The position numbers were made by a program, and so were the translations under genes. Shown here one piece after another: positions 22,374-31,553 of a stretch of DNA of 64,000 nucleotides; within the stretch, counting starts at the first letter, position 1, and every line of letters begins with the position of its first letter. The notes beneath the pieces were generated by a model. That model was given only the letters and a program-made list of their open reading frames with translations, did no database searches and was not told where the DNA came from. The DNA lies in the NCBI GenBank assembly GCA_028622995.1, contig JAJQJQ010000095.1, positions 150,207-214,206 on the forward strand. Direction: 5' to 3'. The stretch comes from Panagrolaimus kolymaensis (Eukaryota; Nematoda; Chromadorea; Rhabditida; Panagrolaimidae).

Positions 22374-22910
22374 ATTTTTATTAATGGAATTGCGAGATTT
22401 TTATCGGTAGTATTTTTTTTTGTTGCTTATTTTATTAACTTTTTACTTTCCTTTTCTGACAAATAAAGACACAAAAATTAAGCAGCTTCATCAATAAATT
22501 TCTACTCAAATATTCATTCATTAAATAATTTACACTGCCTTTAAACATACTGCATTCATTAAAAATTACGTCATGTAAAACTTGGCGTAACTTTTTTTCG
22601 TTTTCAATTTTAATTAATTTGTCCTCAAATTACTCTAAACCCGTTTCTTGTTTCTCAGAAATTTTCACCCATAAAAAAGTATGTAATCTTTTTGTTTACA
22701 AACACATTTTTTGACAACAAAGTAATAATGGTTCAAACTAAAACAAAACCCAAAGAAGAAAAAAAGGTAGACAGTGAAAAAAAAGGAAGGAAAAAAAGAG
22801 GTTCATATTTTATGTAGGCGGTAAACAGGTTCCATGAAACATAAAAAAGAAAGGTTAAAGCAATGGAACCTAGCTTGAATACTGGTGGTGAAGGTCGTCT
22901 TATTTTATAC
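22374..22910. other. AT-rich intergenic
   Basis: Divergent upstream space of the membrane-protein gene (-) and the glycine-rich peptide gene (+). No exon, RNA gene or repeat array seen. Confidence 0.5.
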
Positions 22911-22918
22911 TATAAAAG
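22911..22918 (+). promoter_or_regulatory. TATA box of glycine-rich peptide gene
   Basis: TATAAAAG lies 73 bases before ATG 22984, the same arrangement as the small peptide gene at 10.6 kb. Confidence 0.45.
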
Positions 22919-22975
22919 GCTGAAGTTGAAAGTGAGATAGAATCATTATAATCAAAGTTTCTTTTTTTGATACTT

Positions 22976-24600
22976 TTAAAAAGATGAAAGCTGTAGCGAT
23001 TTTAGCTTGTTGCATAGGCATCGTAGTTGCCGGAGGCGGCGGTGGCGGTTATCCACTAATTCTTTCAAAAAACTTTTTCTTCGATCAGATAAACCAAAAC
23101 CAGGCGGTGGAGTAATAGTTCTTTCATTTCCAAACCAATCATTTCTTGATTTCATTGGAGTTAAAGCTTCTGATATAAATTTCGGTGAACCAATTATTGA
23201 ATGTATTCCAGAATCATGTTCAAGTTCAATCGGTGAATATGCTTTTATCCATGTTTCTTTAAATATGGTTGAATCTTTGGAGAATGTGGTTATATCGGTT
23301 TGTACAGCAGCATCTTTGAAACCTGGATATGAAGTCATTTCATGATGATAATTACGTAATGATCCAATAGATGCCATCGATGTTGTCGTATTTGTTGGTG
23401 ATAAAGTATCCGATAATTGTTGAATTGGTGATATCACATCTCTTGATTCTTTTTCTGTAGGTTGTCGTAAAGTTGAAACGGGAGTATTTGATCGTCCCTG
23501 TTTATTCACACTTGATGGAGTATTCGCACGAGGTGGAGAAATTGTCTGAAAGAAGATTTTCAAATTAATCGCACTAAAAGAAAAGAAATAAACTCACCGA
23601 AGGTGTTTTTGGTCTTTCTGCATTCATAAGAGGTGGCTTTTCAGGTGATTTAATCGGCATGAAACCAATAGGTCTCTTTGGTCTTGAAATATGAGTTATT
23701 AGCGGTTTTAAAAGAAACGGTATTGATGCAGTCGGAAGAGAAGTAATCGAAGGTCTTGAAGTTGAAGTCACCGAAGATTCCATGGATGTGCATGTCGTTT
23801 TCCTCGTTCTTGCAGCAGCTTCTTTCAATGGACCATATCTATCCTAAAAATCAACATGTAAGAGGAGACAACGAAGTAATAAACAAGCTAACTTCAAGGT
23901 ATATTTCAGAAGGTGGAGGAGAATGTGACGATAAAAAGTGGTTATCCAATTCATGAGCTTTCTTCCTAAAAAATTAGAAATTAGTTCATGCTATTAAACT
24001 ATTGAAAACTCACAGATCGAGAGGAGGTGGCAATCCTTTCTTGGCAAATTGTAAAGTTGGTAAATTTTTCGTTTTGATATGCTTCTTTTTATCTTTTTGT
24101 TGTCGAGGGTCAAGCAATTTCTAAAATTTTAAAGTGAGTAAAGTTTAACAAACGATTATAAAGCCAAACCTCTCTTTCCTTCCAAGCATCTTCATCCCTT
24201 TTAACTAGACCTTTACCACACGGACAATTTAAATATTTTTGATGTAGCAAAAGACCTTTTTTGGTCCACAGGTTGTTTCTTCTATGACCTTCCGTCCATC
24301 CACGAGCAGATCCTTAAATGAAAATAGCATGTAAAAGAAGATAAAAAATCAAATATAATCAAACCTTTATTAGCCAAAATATTCAGCAATCCATTTTCCA
24401 GCGTATCAAAGCATTCAGGATGTACTAAATGTTTTGTAAACAAGCAAACTTCGTTAGTGCATTCCAATTTTATTCCTTCTTCCAATGATTGAGGAAGTGA
24501 ATCACCAGCTTTTGAACATGGCACGAATGGTACCGGACATATTATATTTCCTTCAGGATCACGTAATATTCCATCTTCTTTTTGTTTTGCTGCTTGTTCC
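22976..24600 (-). CDS. hdc: Headcase homologue, main exons
   Basis: Minus-strand exons 24600-24365, 24312-24170, 24120-24014, 23965-23893, 23843-23597 and 23545-22976 join in phase. The first two hold the headcase domain. A Cys/His-rich part (CPVPFVPC, then LECTNEVC, HLVHPECFDTLENGLL) is followed by ARGWTEGHRRNNLWTKKG and CPCGKG, which are characteristic of the HECA/headcase family, regulators of proliferation and morphogenesis. The remainder is Ser/Pro-rich and disordered. The last about 25 residues (RHRRLRQLRCLCNKL) are antisense to the Gly-rich peptide gene, so the native C-terminus may be lost. An extra 5' exon ending at 24681 (phase 2) is possible but could not be traced to a start. Confidence 0.8.
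22984..23115 (+). pseudogene. Secreted glycine-rich peptide gene, likely truncated
   Basis: The frame opens MKAVAILACCIGIVVA, a clear signal peptide, followed by six Gly, Tyr and Pro. This is the usual beginning of nematode secreted Gly-rich (antimicrobial or cuticle-type) peptides, and a TATA box sits 73 bases upstream. After about 24 residues the sequence turns into an odd LSKNFFFDQ stretch. That stretch is the exact complement of the coding 3' end of headcase, and the frame then stops. A breakpoint near 23050 is the simplest reading: the peptide gene lost its 3' part and its Gly codons now serve as the last codons of the opposite-strand gene. Real overlapping genes are the alternative. Confidence 0.5.
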
Positions 24601-25414
24601 CTAAAACTGTTATATAAAAGACATTTAACAATAAGAAAAATGTTATATAAAAAAAAGTTCCAAAATACATACTTTTTCACCCGACGCTCTTATTTTCTAT
24701 CTTCTTTGCGGATTTTGTCTTGTCGCATATTTCTCATTTTGCACCAAAGAGACAGAAGGATTCAAACTCAAGAAAACAAAAATATTAGAATGTTTTCTGA
24801 ACTGTCCTAAAAAAATAAATTTTAAAAGTTTAAGAAGAAAGACAAAGTCACCAAAATGCCAATTTAGACGAATTGGATGCAAAAACAAAAAAAAAACGCG
24901 CAGGATCAGTGGAAATAATTTGTTTAGAAAAAAAAATGATGATTGAAACGCGAAACAAAGGAAAAATGGTTATGCAAATTAAAAGATGAAGAATAAAAAA
25001 AGATGAATGGTTAAAGACTGTGAAAAATGGCTACTAAAAGGATCGTAAACTTATAAAGTTTTATGAAGGAAGCTATTATTCAAAGAGAACGGAAGTATCA
25101 AATATGAAAGAAAGCTCTGCAATGGCTTCCACTTCTAATGAAAACCCATGAATCAAGTCGAATAGGTTAGTTAAATATCAAAAAGAGTAAAATTAATGAT
25201 ATGACTAACATCATTGAATCTTACAAGGGACCTACCAGACATGTAACTTCGTGTCAAAGAACGTTCCTCTATTAAATGATAGATCCTGTATTTTTATAGT
25301 TGGAGCCGGAATAACTTTTCCCCATCGATTCAAATGTTTGAAAATTTTTAACTATAAAGTTTGAATTAAAATGCCACTTTCCTTATAAGCTCTTTTGGCA
25401 ATCAATGACTTGTT

Positions 25415-25482
25415 GACTTTATGGCTCAATGGTTATCGCTGTTGCCTTTGATCCGAAGGTTTCAAGTTCGAAGCCTAGGGAT
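25415..25482 (+). other. tRNA-like segment in the Tc5-like TIR
   Basis: TGGCTCAATGG at 25422-25432 matches the pol III A box in 10 of 11 positions, and AGTTCGAAGCC at 25465-25475 matches the B box in 9 of 11, with tRNA-like spacing. CCTT/AAGG around TGATCCG could form an anticodon-type stem. The acceptor stem does not pair and the D arm is poor, so it is not a working tRNA. It is repeated inverted in the right repeat (about 29365-29425) and in copy 2 (about 56650-56710). Confidence 0.45.
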
Positions 25483-26318
25483 CAGAGCTGTCGGTGCACC
25501 GAAATTCTTCGATTCGATTTTCGGTGCACCGAATCGAAACGCGAATTTTTCGATTTTTCGATTCGATTCGGTGCACCGAAAATCGAAAGTTTCGATTCGA
25601 TTTTTCGGTGCACCGAATCGAAAAATCGATTCGGTGCACCGAAAATTAAAGTCTTATTTTACATAAGTGAATAGTTTTTAAAATGGTTTATTAAAAAGAA
25701 AAAATCAAACATTCAAATAATCAAATCAAAAATTAACAATTAACATTTCAAAATTCTTGAATTATCACATTATTCAGACTCGCTTTCACATTCGAATATT
25801 TCACATTCTTCATCATTACTTTCCATTTTCTCATTCAACTTCTCTGAATGGTGCTTTTCAATATGATTCTTTCTTGTCGATGTAGTTCCAGTGTGATCAT
25901 ATTTATACTTCTTGACACAATATTTACATTGCCAAAAACCATTTAAAAGATTAAAATGTTGTTTTACAATCGACATGACAACTTTCAAAAACAATTTATA
26001 AAGATTGCAGAGAATGTAAGAAATGAAAGTTTTACAGAGAAGTTACTCTCTCCCAAAAAAAAAATGGCAAAATATTGCATTATGCCAAAAAGGAGAAGAA
26101 TATGAATGCGCCGAATCGAAAAAATCGAAAATCGAGTTACTTCGATTCGATTTTCGGTGCACCGAATCGAAACTCGAATTTTTCGATTTTTCGATTCGAA
26201 TCGGTGCACCGAAAATCGAAGGTCTCGATTTTCGATTCGATTCGGTGCACCGAAAATCGAAAATCGAATCGAAATCGAATCGAAAATCGAATCGAAAAAT
26301 CGAAAATCGACAGCTCTG
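25483..26318 (-). mobile_element. Non-autonomous hAT element, copy 2
   Basis: Nearly identical to copy 1 in inverted orientation. CAGAGCTGTCG opens at 25483 and CAGCTCTG closes at 26318, with CTAGGGAT duplicated outside (25475-25482, 26319-26326). Inserted in the tRNA-like part of the left repeat of the Tc5-like element, so it is younger than that repeat. Same GGTGCACC-rich flanks and BED frame as copy 1. Confidence 0.93.
25770..25994 (-). CDS. Short BED zinc-finger protein of hAT element
   Basis: Same 74 residues as the frame at 19370-19594, read on the minus strand. Identity between copies at two sites indicates recent spread from a common source rather than long independent decay. Confidence 0.6.
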   Translation of the reverse strand: MFLKVVMSIVKQHFNLLNGFWQCKYCVKKYKYDHTGTTSTRKNHIEKHHSEKLNEKMESNDEECEIFECESESE

Positions 26319-26854
26319 CTAGGGATCAAAAATTCATTTTTGCCTTTTTTTATTTTTGTTATTTGACATTTTTCAATTATTTTTTTTGTGTTAATTTTTT
26401 GACTTTAATATGGTTGCACTTTTTTTTTAAAATTTAAGATTATTTTCCGTCATAATTCAATTTTTTTTTGTGTTAGTTATCACTTTATTTCAAATATGTT
26501 CAACATTTTCTTTTTCCAAATTCTTTTTTGTTTATGTCGGCTGGCTTTGTTTCGTTTTTTCTCTGACCTTTTAACGATTGTAAAAGGCCATCCTCGCAGA
26601 CTTTCTCTTTTTACTTCTTTGTCTAAAAATGATGATTAAACATATCTGCTTTTAGCGCCGGTCATTAGCACATTTCTTTGTTTATTTTTTTTCACTAAAA
26701 AATCATCAACTTTTCTTTTTCAAAATCGCCTTTAGCTCTCACCATTTTGTAATTTTATTTTGGAAGATTACAAAACATTAAACTATAATTTTAAAAATTC
26801 TGTAACATTTTTTTTCTTTTTGTTTGTTTGCAAAAGTAAAAAATAGAAAAAGAA

Positions 26855-29096
26855 ATGAACCTATTATTTTTATTATTCATGGTTGTTCTCGCTTGTCCAG
26901 TTGGCGAGCTTATTGAAGAAATAGAAGAAAATCTTCAAACCCCAATTTCTCCACGTAACACTACTCTTGAATATTCTTTTGATGCTATGGTAATTGTTGT
27001 TGCTATCTTGGTGGTGTTTTGTATTATTCTTTTTGTTTGCTTCAAGCCTAAAGGTGTTTATATTCGGCAAAATCAAAATATTTTACCGGTTGCTTTTCAT
27101 TCTCAATGCGCTTCTATTACTGCCCCAACTGCTAATTTCCGTAAAGTAGGTTATAAAAAAGTTAAAAAAGTTTTTTAAATATCTCAAATTTATTTTAGCA
27201 CGTTCGCTCAAATAAAGGATGTCGAGGAAATATGAAAACAGCAACTTTATTGGGAAGAAATAAAAATAATATAAATATTCCCGCTATTTTAAAGGCTTTA
27301 GTGGATCAATTTGGAATAGCTTTGGATCCTATAAATTTATCACGAAATGAAAAGAAAAAATTTTCTTACATCAAAAGTTTGTTTTCATATATTATTTAAA
27401 AAAATTTCTTCTTATTTTTTATAGGTTTACTCTCCAATCTTGATTATGAACAATACTCTCTCGATTTTTTTATCGACGGAGTTGACCCAGAAATATCGGA
27501 TGACGAAGAAAATCTTGCAGGGGATGATAACGATGAGGATTATGTTGAGACTTCTGCTGAACGGGCTGAACGGAGAAGCCTTGAAAAATTATATATCCCC
27601 GAAAAATGGGAAGAAATTTTAAATCATTTTGATAACGACAAATGGAAATTTTCAAGAGTTCAACATAATTACACTCGCCTAACCCATGTCAATCAAATCC
27701 ACAGGTACTATTTAACCTTTATAATAAAAATAAAATAAGATTTATTGTTACAGAATGCGTGAATACCTTAAAAAAGAAGGAAGCATTTTCGAAAAATATC
27801 GAAAAATTGAGGAAGCCGTGATCGATGAATTCGAAAGCATGAGAAAAGATTTGGAAGATGTTCACGATCGTGATCTCATCGATATTGCATTGAGAGCCGC
27901 CGCTGAATTTGGTGCTGAAAACTTTAAAGCAAGTCCATCTTGGCTCAACCGCTTGAAAAAGAAATATCGAATTGTTGGACGTAAAATTAATGCGTATGTT
28001 ACAAAGAAGGAAATGGATAATGTTGAAGCAATTAAAGAATCAATGAAAGTTTTTCGAGCTAAAGTCAAACCATTGTTGAGCAGCACTTCACATGATATGG
28101 TAATTCATTTTTCTATTAAAAAAGGAATGCAAAACAAACATATGTGTTCATAGAGTCAATTTATGGGCTTATTTAATTTTGATTTTTTTTTATGTATTTG
28201 TTTGCTCTACATTAAAAAAATATGGAGTTTAAAAAATTAATATTCTACAATTTCTACCTTTATTTGATGTGACTCCATTATAGGTATTCAATTCTGATCA
28301 AACTGGAGTTAAAAAAGAAATGGTTTTCGGACGAACCTTGGCTCATAAAGGATTAAAGAAAGTATATTGCAAAGCGCAAAAATTAAATGCACTTACTCAC
28401 TCCTTTACGGTTCAACCAGTGATAAGTGCCTCTGGTAAACTTCAACTTCCTGTCCTTGTTTGTTTTGCCGAACCAACAAAACCAGCAAAATTTCATCGAG
28501 AACTTGAAAAATTTAAAAATTTATATGCTGTTTCATCGACTTCTGGGATGATGAGTTCTGCATTAGCTATCGAATGGTACAAAAATGTTTTTAAACCAAA
28601 TAGTGAAAAGGGATGTGTTTTGATTGCTGATTCATGGAATGGATGGCAAAAGGCTTTTAATAATGAAGAAGATGATGAAGAGCATGCAAAAGTTTGTATC
28701 ATTCCACCAAAAACAACATCAGAACTTCAACCATTGGACGTTTTCTGGAATAGGCAATTTAAATCTTTTTACCGCCTTCTTTCAAACAAAATGAGAAGAG
28801 AACACAAAACATTTGATGTTTCTAATCGCGTTGGAATTGCAACACTTCTTGAACTAACACTTGGACAATTCTCTGCTTCACGATTTCATAACATGGGCAA
28901 ATTTGCATGGTTTGCTTCTGGGTATCTTGAAGTTGCTCCACCACCCTTTTTAACTCCAGTTGAATTCTGTTTTGATGCCATTGAAATTGATAAAAAATGC
29001 CACAACTGTAATTCCCGTGCACAAATAAAATGTGCTCATTGTTCCAACTATTTTTGTTTAGAACATTTCGTGTTTGATATGCATCGATGCTATTAA
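26855..29096 (+). CDS. Membrane-anchored Tc5-like transposase
   Basis: Five exons in phase: 26855-27145, 27199-27376, 27425-27704, 27754-28099 and 28284-29096, about 636 residues. Residues 1-15 look like a signal peptide (MNLLFLLFMVVLAC). A short acidic outer part has one sequon (NTT, residue 35), a membrane segment spans about 44-64 (VIVVAILVVFCIILF) and FKPKG follows. Exons 2-3 are basic then acidic. Exon 4 has a CENPB/Tc5-type helix-turn-helix (FKASPSWLNRLKKKYRI). Exon 5 has the DDE_1 catalytic core with Asp at 28296 (FNSDQTG), 28629 (IADSWNG) and 28737 (SELQPLDVFWNRQF). The C-terminal CHNCNSRAQIKCAHCSNYFC fits the Tc5 zinc-binding tail. A signal peptide and membrane anchor on a transposase is unexpected. 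The first exon could be skipped by an internal start, but phases favour the full form. Confidence 0.82.
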
Positions 29097-29660
29097 TAAA
29101 AAAATATTATATTTATTCTTATTATCTAATTTTAATGTTTAATTACCTTGAATAAAATTCAAAAGTTTCTTTAAAAATTTTTGAAAAACAGATTCAAATC
29201 GAAAAAATATAAAAAATAATAATTTTGAATTATGACTGAAAATAATCTTAAATTTTAAAAAAAAAGTGCAACCATATTAAAGTCAAAAAATTAACACAAA
29301 AAAAATAATTGAAAAATGTCAAATAACAAAAATAAAAAAAGGCAAAAATGAATTTTTGATCCCTAGGCTTCGAACTTGAAACCTTCGGATCAAAGGCAAC
29401 AGCGATAACCATTGAGCCATAAAGTCAACAAGTCATTGATTGCCAAAAGAGCTTATAAGGAAAGTGGCATTTTAATTCAAACTTTATAGTTAAAAATTTT
29501 CAAACATTTGAATCGATGGGGAAAAGTTATTCCGGCTCCAACTATAAAAATACAGGATCTATCATTTAATAGAGGAACGTTCTTTGACACGAAGTTACAT
29601 GTCTGGTAGGTCCCTTGTTAGTTTATCGCTTTCTCTTTTTCGTCTACCATCGACGGCCAT

Positions 29661-30584
29661 TGTAAAGAGCCTGAAAAAAAAATAACAAGAAAGAACAAAT
29701 GGATGTAAAAAATAAATTAAATACTAAAAACATTAAATTTCCATTAACACATTTCGAAAAAAAAAAATAGGAAAAGCTTGTCTCGAATGACAATTTTTTT
29801 TGGTGTTAATTTTGTTAAGCATTTAGAAGGATAGTTTTTTTTCAATATTGAAAAAATTTATAACGAATATTTATTATAACGTAACAATTTACAATTTATT
29901 AAAAAAAAAAGTTTGTTTTTCAATTAGAGTTCTACAAAAAAAGTTTCCATCACTGATTCCCGAGTCAAACATTTTGTTTCTTAATGAAATTTCATCTGTA
30001 ATAGCTTTCAGTTGCATAAGCGGTTGGTTTTTTAAGTAAGAATAAAAAAGAAAAAGAAAAGAAATTCTTTATTTTTGGCACGAGTATCTTGTTTGGCTAT
30101 TGGCAGTTGGAGAATGAGAGGATGCGATAACCTTTGGTTGTAACATAATGAATATAAACATCGATGTCTATGAACAATACCAAACAACAATACAAATAAT
30201 ACGATAACAATGAAACAAACTTACAATTTACCACAGCTTTGTTGTTGATCTTCCACTAAATTGAACCAAAGTAGATTCCTTCTAATCACCACTTTTGAGA
30301 GTCACCAAATATTTATATTCTTTTATTACCAAATTACACAATCACAATAATATTAAAAATTGAAGACACAGTCTTCCCAAATTACGAGATAAAATTATTA
30401 AGTAAAAACCAACAATGAACAAAAACAAAAACAGAATTGAGCGAGAGCGGAATTTTGGCCAAGTGGCATTGAACATTGTTGCGGTGATATTCGTCTTTTG
30501 AAATGATGAAGATGTTCAGTTATTTGAGAGAATTGCTGAGCAGCCATTCTATGACTCGAGCTTTCTTGGGTCTTGATATTATAA
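29661..30584. other. Upstream region of headcase
   Basis: AT-rich. A minus-strand exon may end at a GTAAGT donor near 30220 (5' UTR) and splice to the acceptor at about 29671. The minus-strand frame at 30398-30649 has no recognised domain, though its first residues (RDDAFQEAIHRN) are the source-like version of the satellite motif. Confidence 0.4.
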
Positions 30585-30585
30585 A

Positions 30586-31553
30586 TGAATTTACAATTTC
30601 GGTGGATTGCTTCTTGAAAAGCATCATCACGATGAAAAGCTTGTGACAATTTTTAAATAAAGAATAATAACCAAATTCCATAACTTTTTATTTTTGGGTT
30701 GAATTAGGGTTTTTTATATTTTCAGACATTGCCTGATTTAATAAATGAATTTACTATTTCGGTGGATTGCTTCTTGAAAAGCATCATCACGCCGAAAAGC
30801 TTGTGACAAAGAGCTTGTGACAATTTTTAAGTAAAGAATAATAAACAAATTGCATAACTTTTTATTTTTTAGTTGACTGAGGGTTTCTTATATTTTCAGA
30901 CATTGCCTGATTTAATAAATGAATTTAGTAATTCGGTACATTGCTTCTTGAAAAGCTTCATAACGCCCGAAAAGCTTGGACAAATTTTAAGTAAAGAATA
31001 ATAAACAAATTGCATAACTTTTTATTTTTTGGTTGAATGATGGTTTTTTATATTTTCAGACATTGCCTGATTTAATAAATGAATTTACTATTTCGGTGGA
31101 TTGCTTCTTGAAAAGCATCATCACGCCGAAAAGCTTGTGACAAAGAGCTTGTGACAATTTTTAAGTAAAGAATAATAACCAAATTCCATAACTTTTTATT
31201 TTTTAGTTGACTGAGGGTTTCTTATATTTTCAGACATTGCCTGATTTAATAAATGAATTTAGTAATTCGGTACATTGCTTCTTGAAAAGCTTCATAACGC
31301 CCGAAAAGCTTGGACAAATTTTAAGTAAAGAATAATAACCAAATTCCATAACTTTTTATTTTTTAGTTGACTGAGGGTTTCTTATATTTTCAGACATTGC
31401 CTGATTTAATAAATGAATTTAGTAATTCGGTACATTGCTTCTTGAAAAGCTTCATAACGCCCGAAAAGCTTGGACAAATTTTAAGTAAAGAATAATAACC
31501 AAATTCCATAACTTTTTATTTTTTAGTTGACTGAGGGTTTCTTATATTTTCAG
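30586..31553 (+). repeat. Tandem array of 160/175-bp units before the Helitron exon
   Basis: Six copies of a unit containing TATTTTCAGACATTGCC recur with that word at about 30723, 30898, 31058, 31231, 31391 and 31551, so spacings alternate near 175 and 160. Each unit also holds TTTCGGTGGATTGCTTCTTG and AAAGCTTGTGACAA. The last copy runs into the Helitron protein exon at 31554, its TTTTCAG serving as the splice acceptor. The unit is homologous, in opposite orientation, to the satellite at 57-64 kb. Confidence 0.85.

Larger units (their letters stand above)
25224..29617 (+). mobile_element. Tc5-like DNA transposon, copy 1
   Basis: Inverted repeats of about 390 bp begin CAAGGGACCTACCAGACATG at 25224 and end as its complement at 29617. 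They are flanked by TTA on both sides (25221-25223, 29618-29620), the TNA duplication of the Tc4/Tc5 group. The gene inside (26855-29096) encodes a pogo/Tc5-class transposase. The left repeat is interrupted by a hAT element (25483-26318); without it the element is about 3.55 kb. Coding exons are free of stops, so this copy could be active or recently so. Confidence 0.93.
25210..29660 (-). pseudogene. hdc: Probable headcase first exon, split by transposon
   Basis: ATG at 29660 reads MAVDGRRKRESDK up to 29621. After removing the Tc5-like element (25224-29617) and one TTA, it continues LRFND to 25210, where GTTAGT follows as a donor. A TTTTTTTTCAG acceptor lies just upstream (ending 29671), and a GTAAGT donor at about 30220 would supply a 5' UTR exon. 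Linkage to the headcase exons at 24.6 kb is inferred from position and strand; the joining exon was not resolved. If right, the transposon sits within the start exon and would abolish or reroute the message. Confidence 0.4.

Noticed and set aside
24681..24736. A headcase exon giving EICDKTKSAKKIENKSVG
   Set aside because: It joins the next exon in phase, but a stop lies just upstream and no convincing acceptor or start was found, so it is left as only possible.
25415..25482. Functional tRNA gene
   Set aside because: A and B boxes are present, but acceptor and D stems do not pair and position 33 of the anticodon loop is not T.
30398..30649. Minus-strand frame starting MSQAFHRDDAFQEAIHRN as a gene
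   Set aside because: Only its start is repeated (in the satellite); there is no domain, and the frame lies in the likely headcase 5' region.
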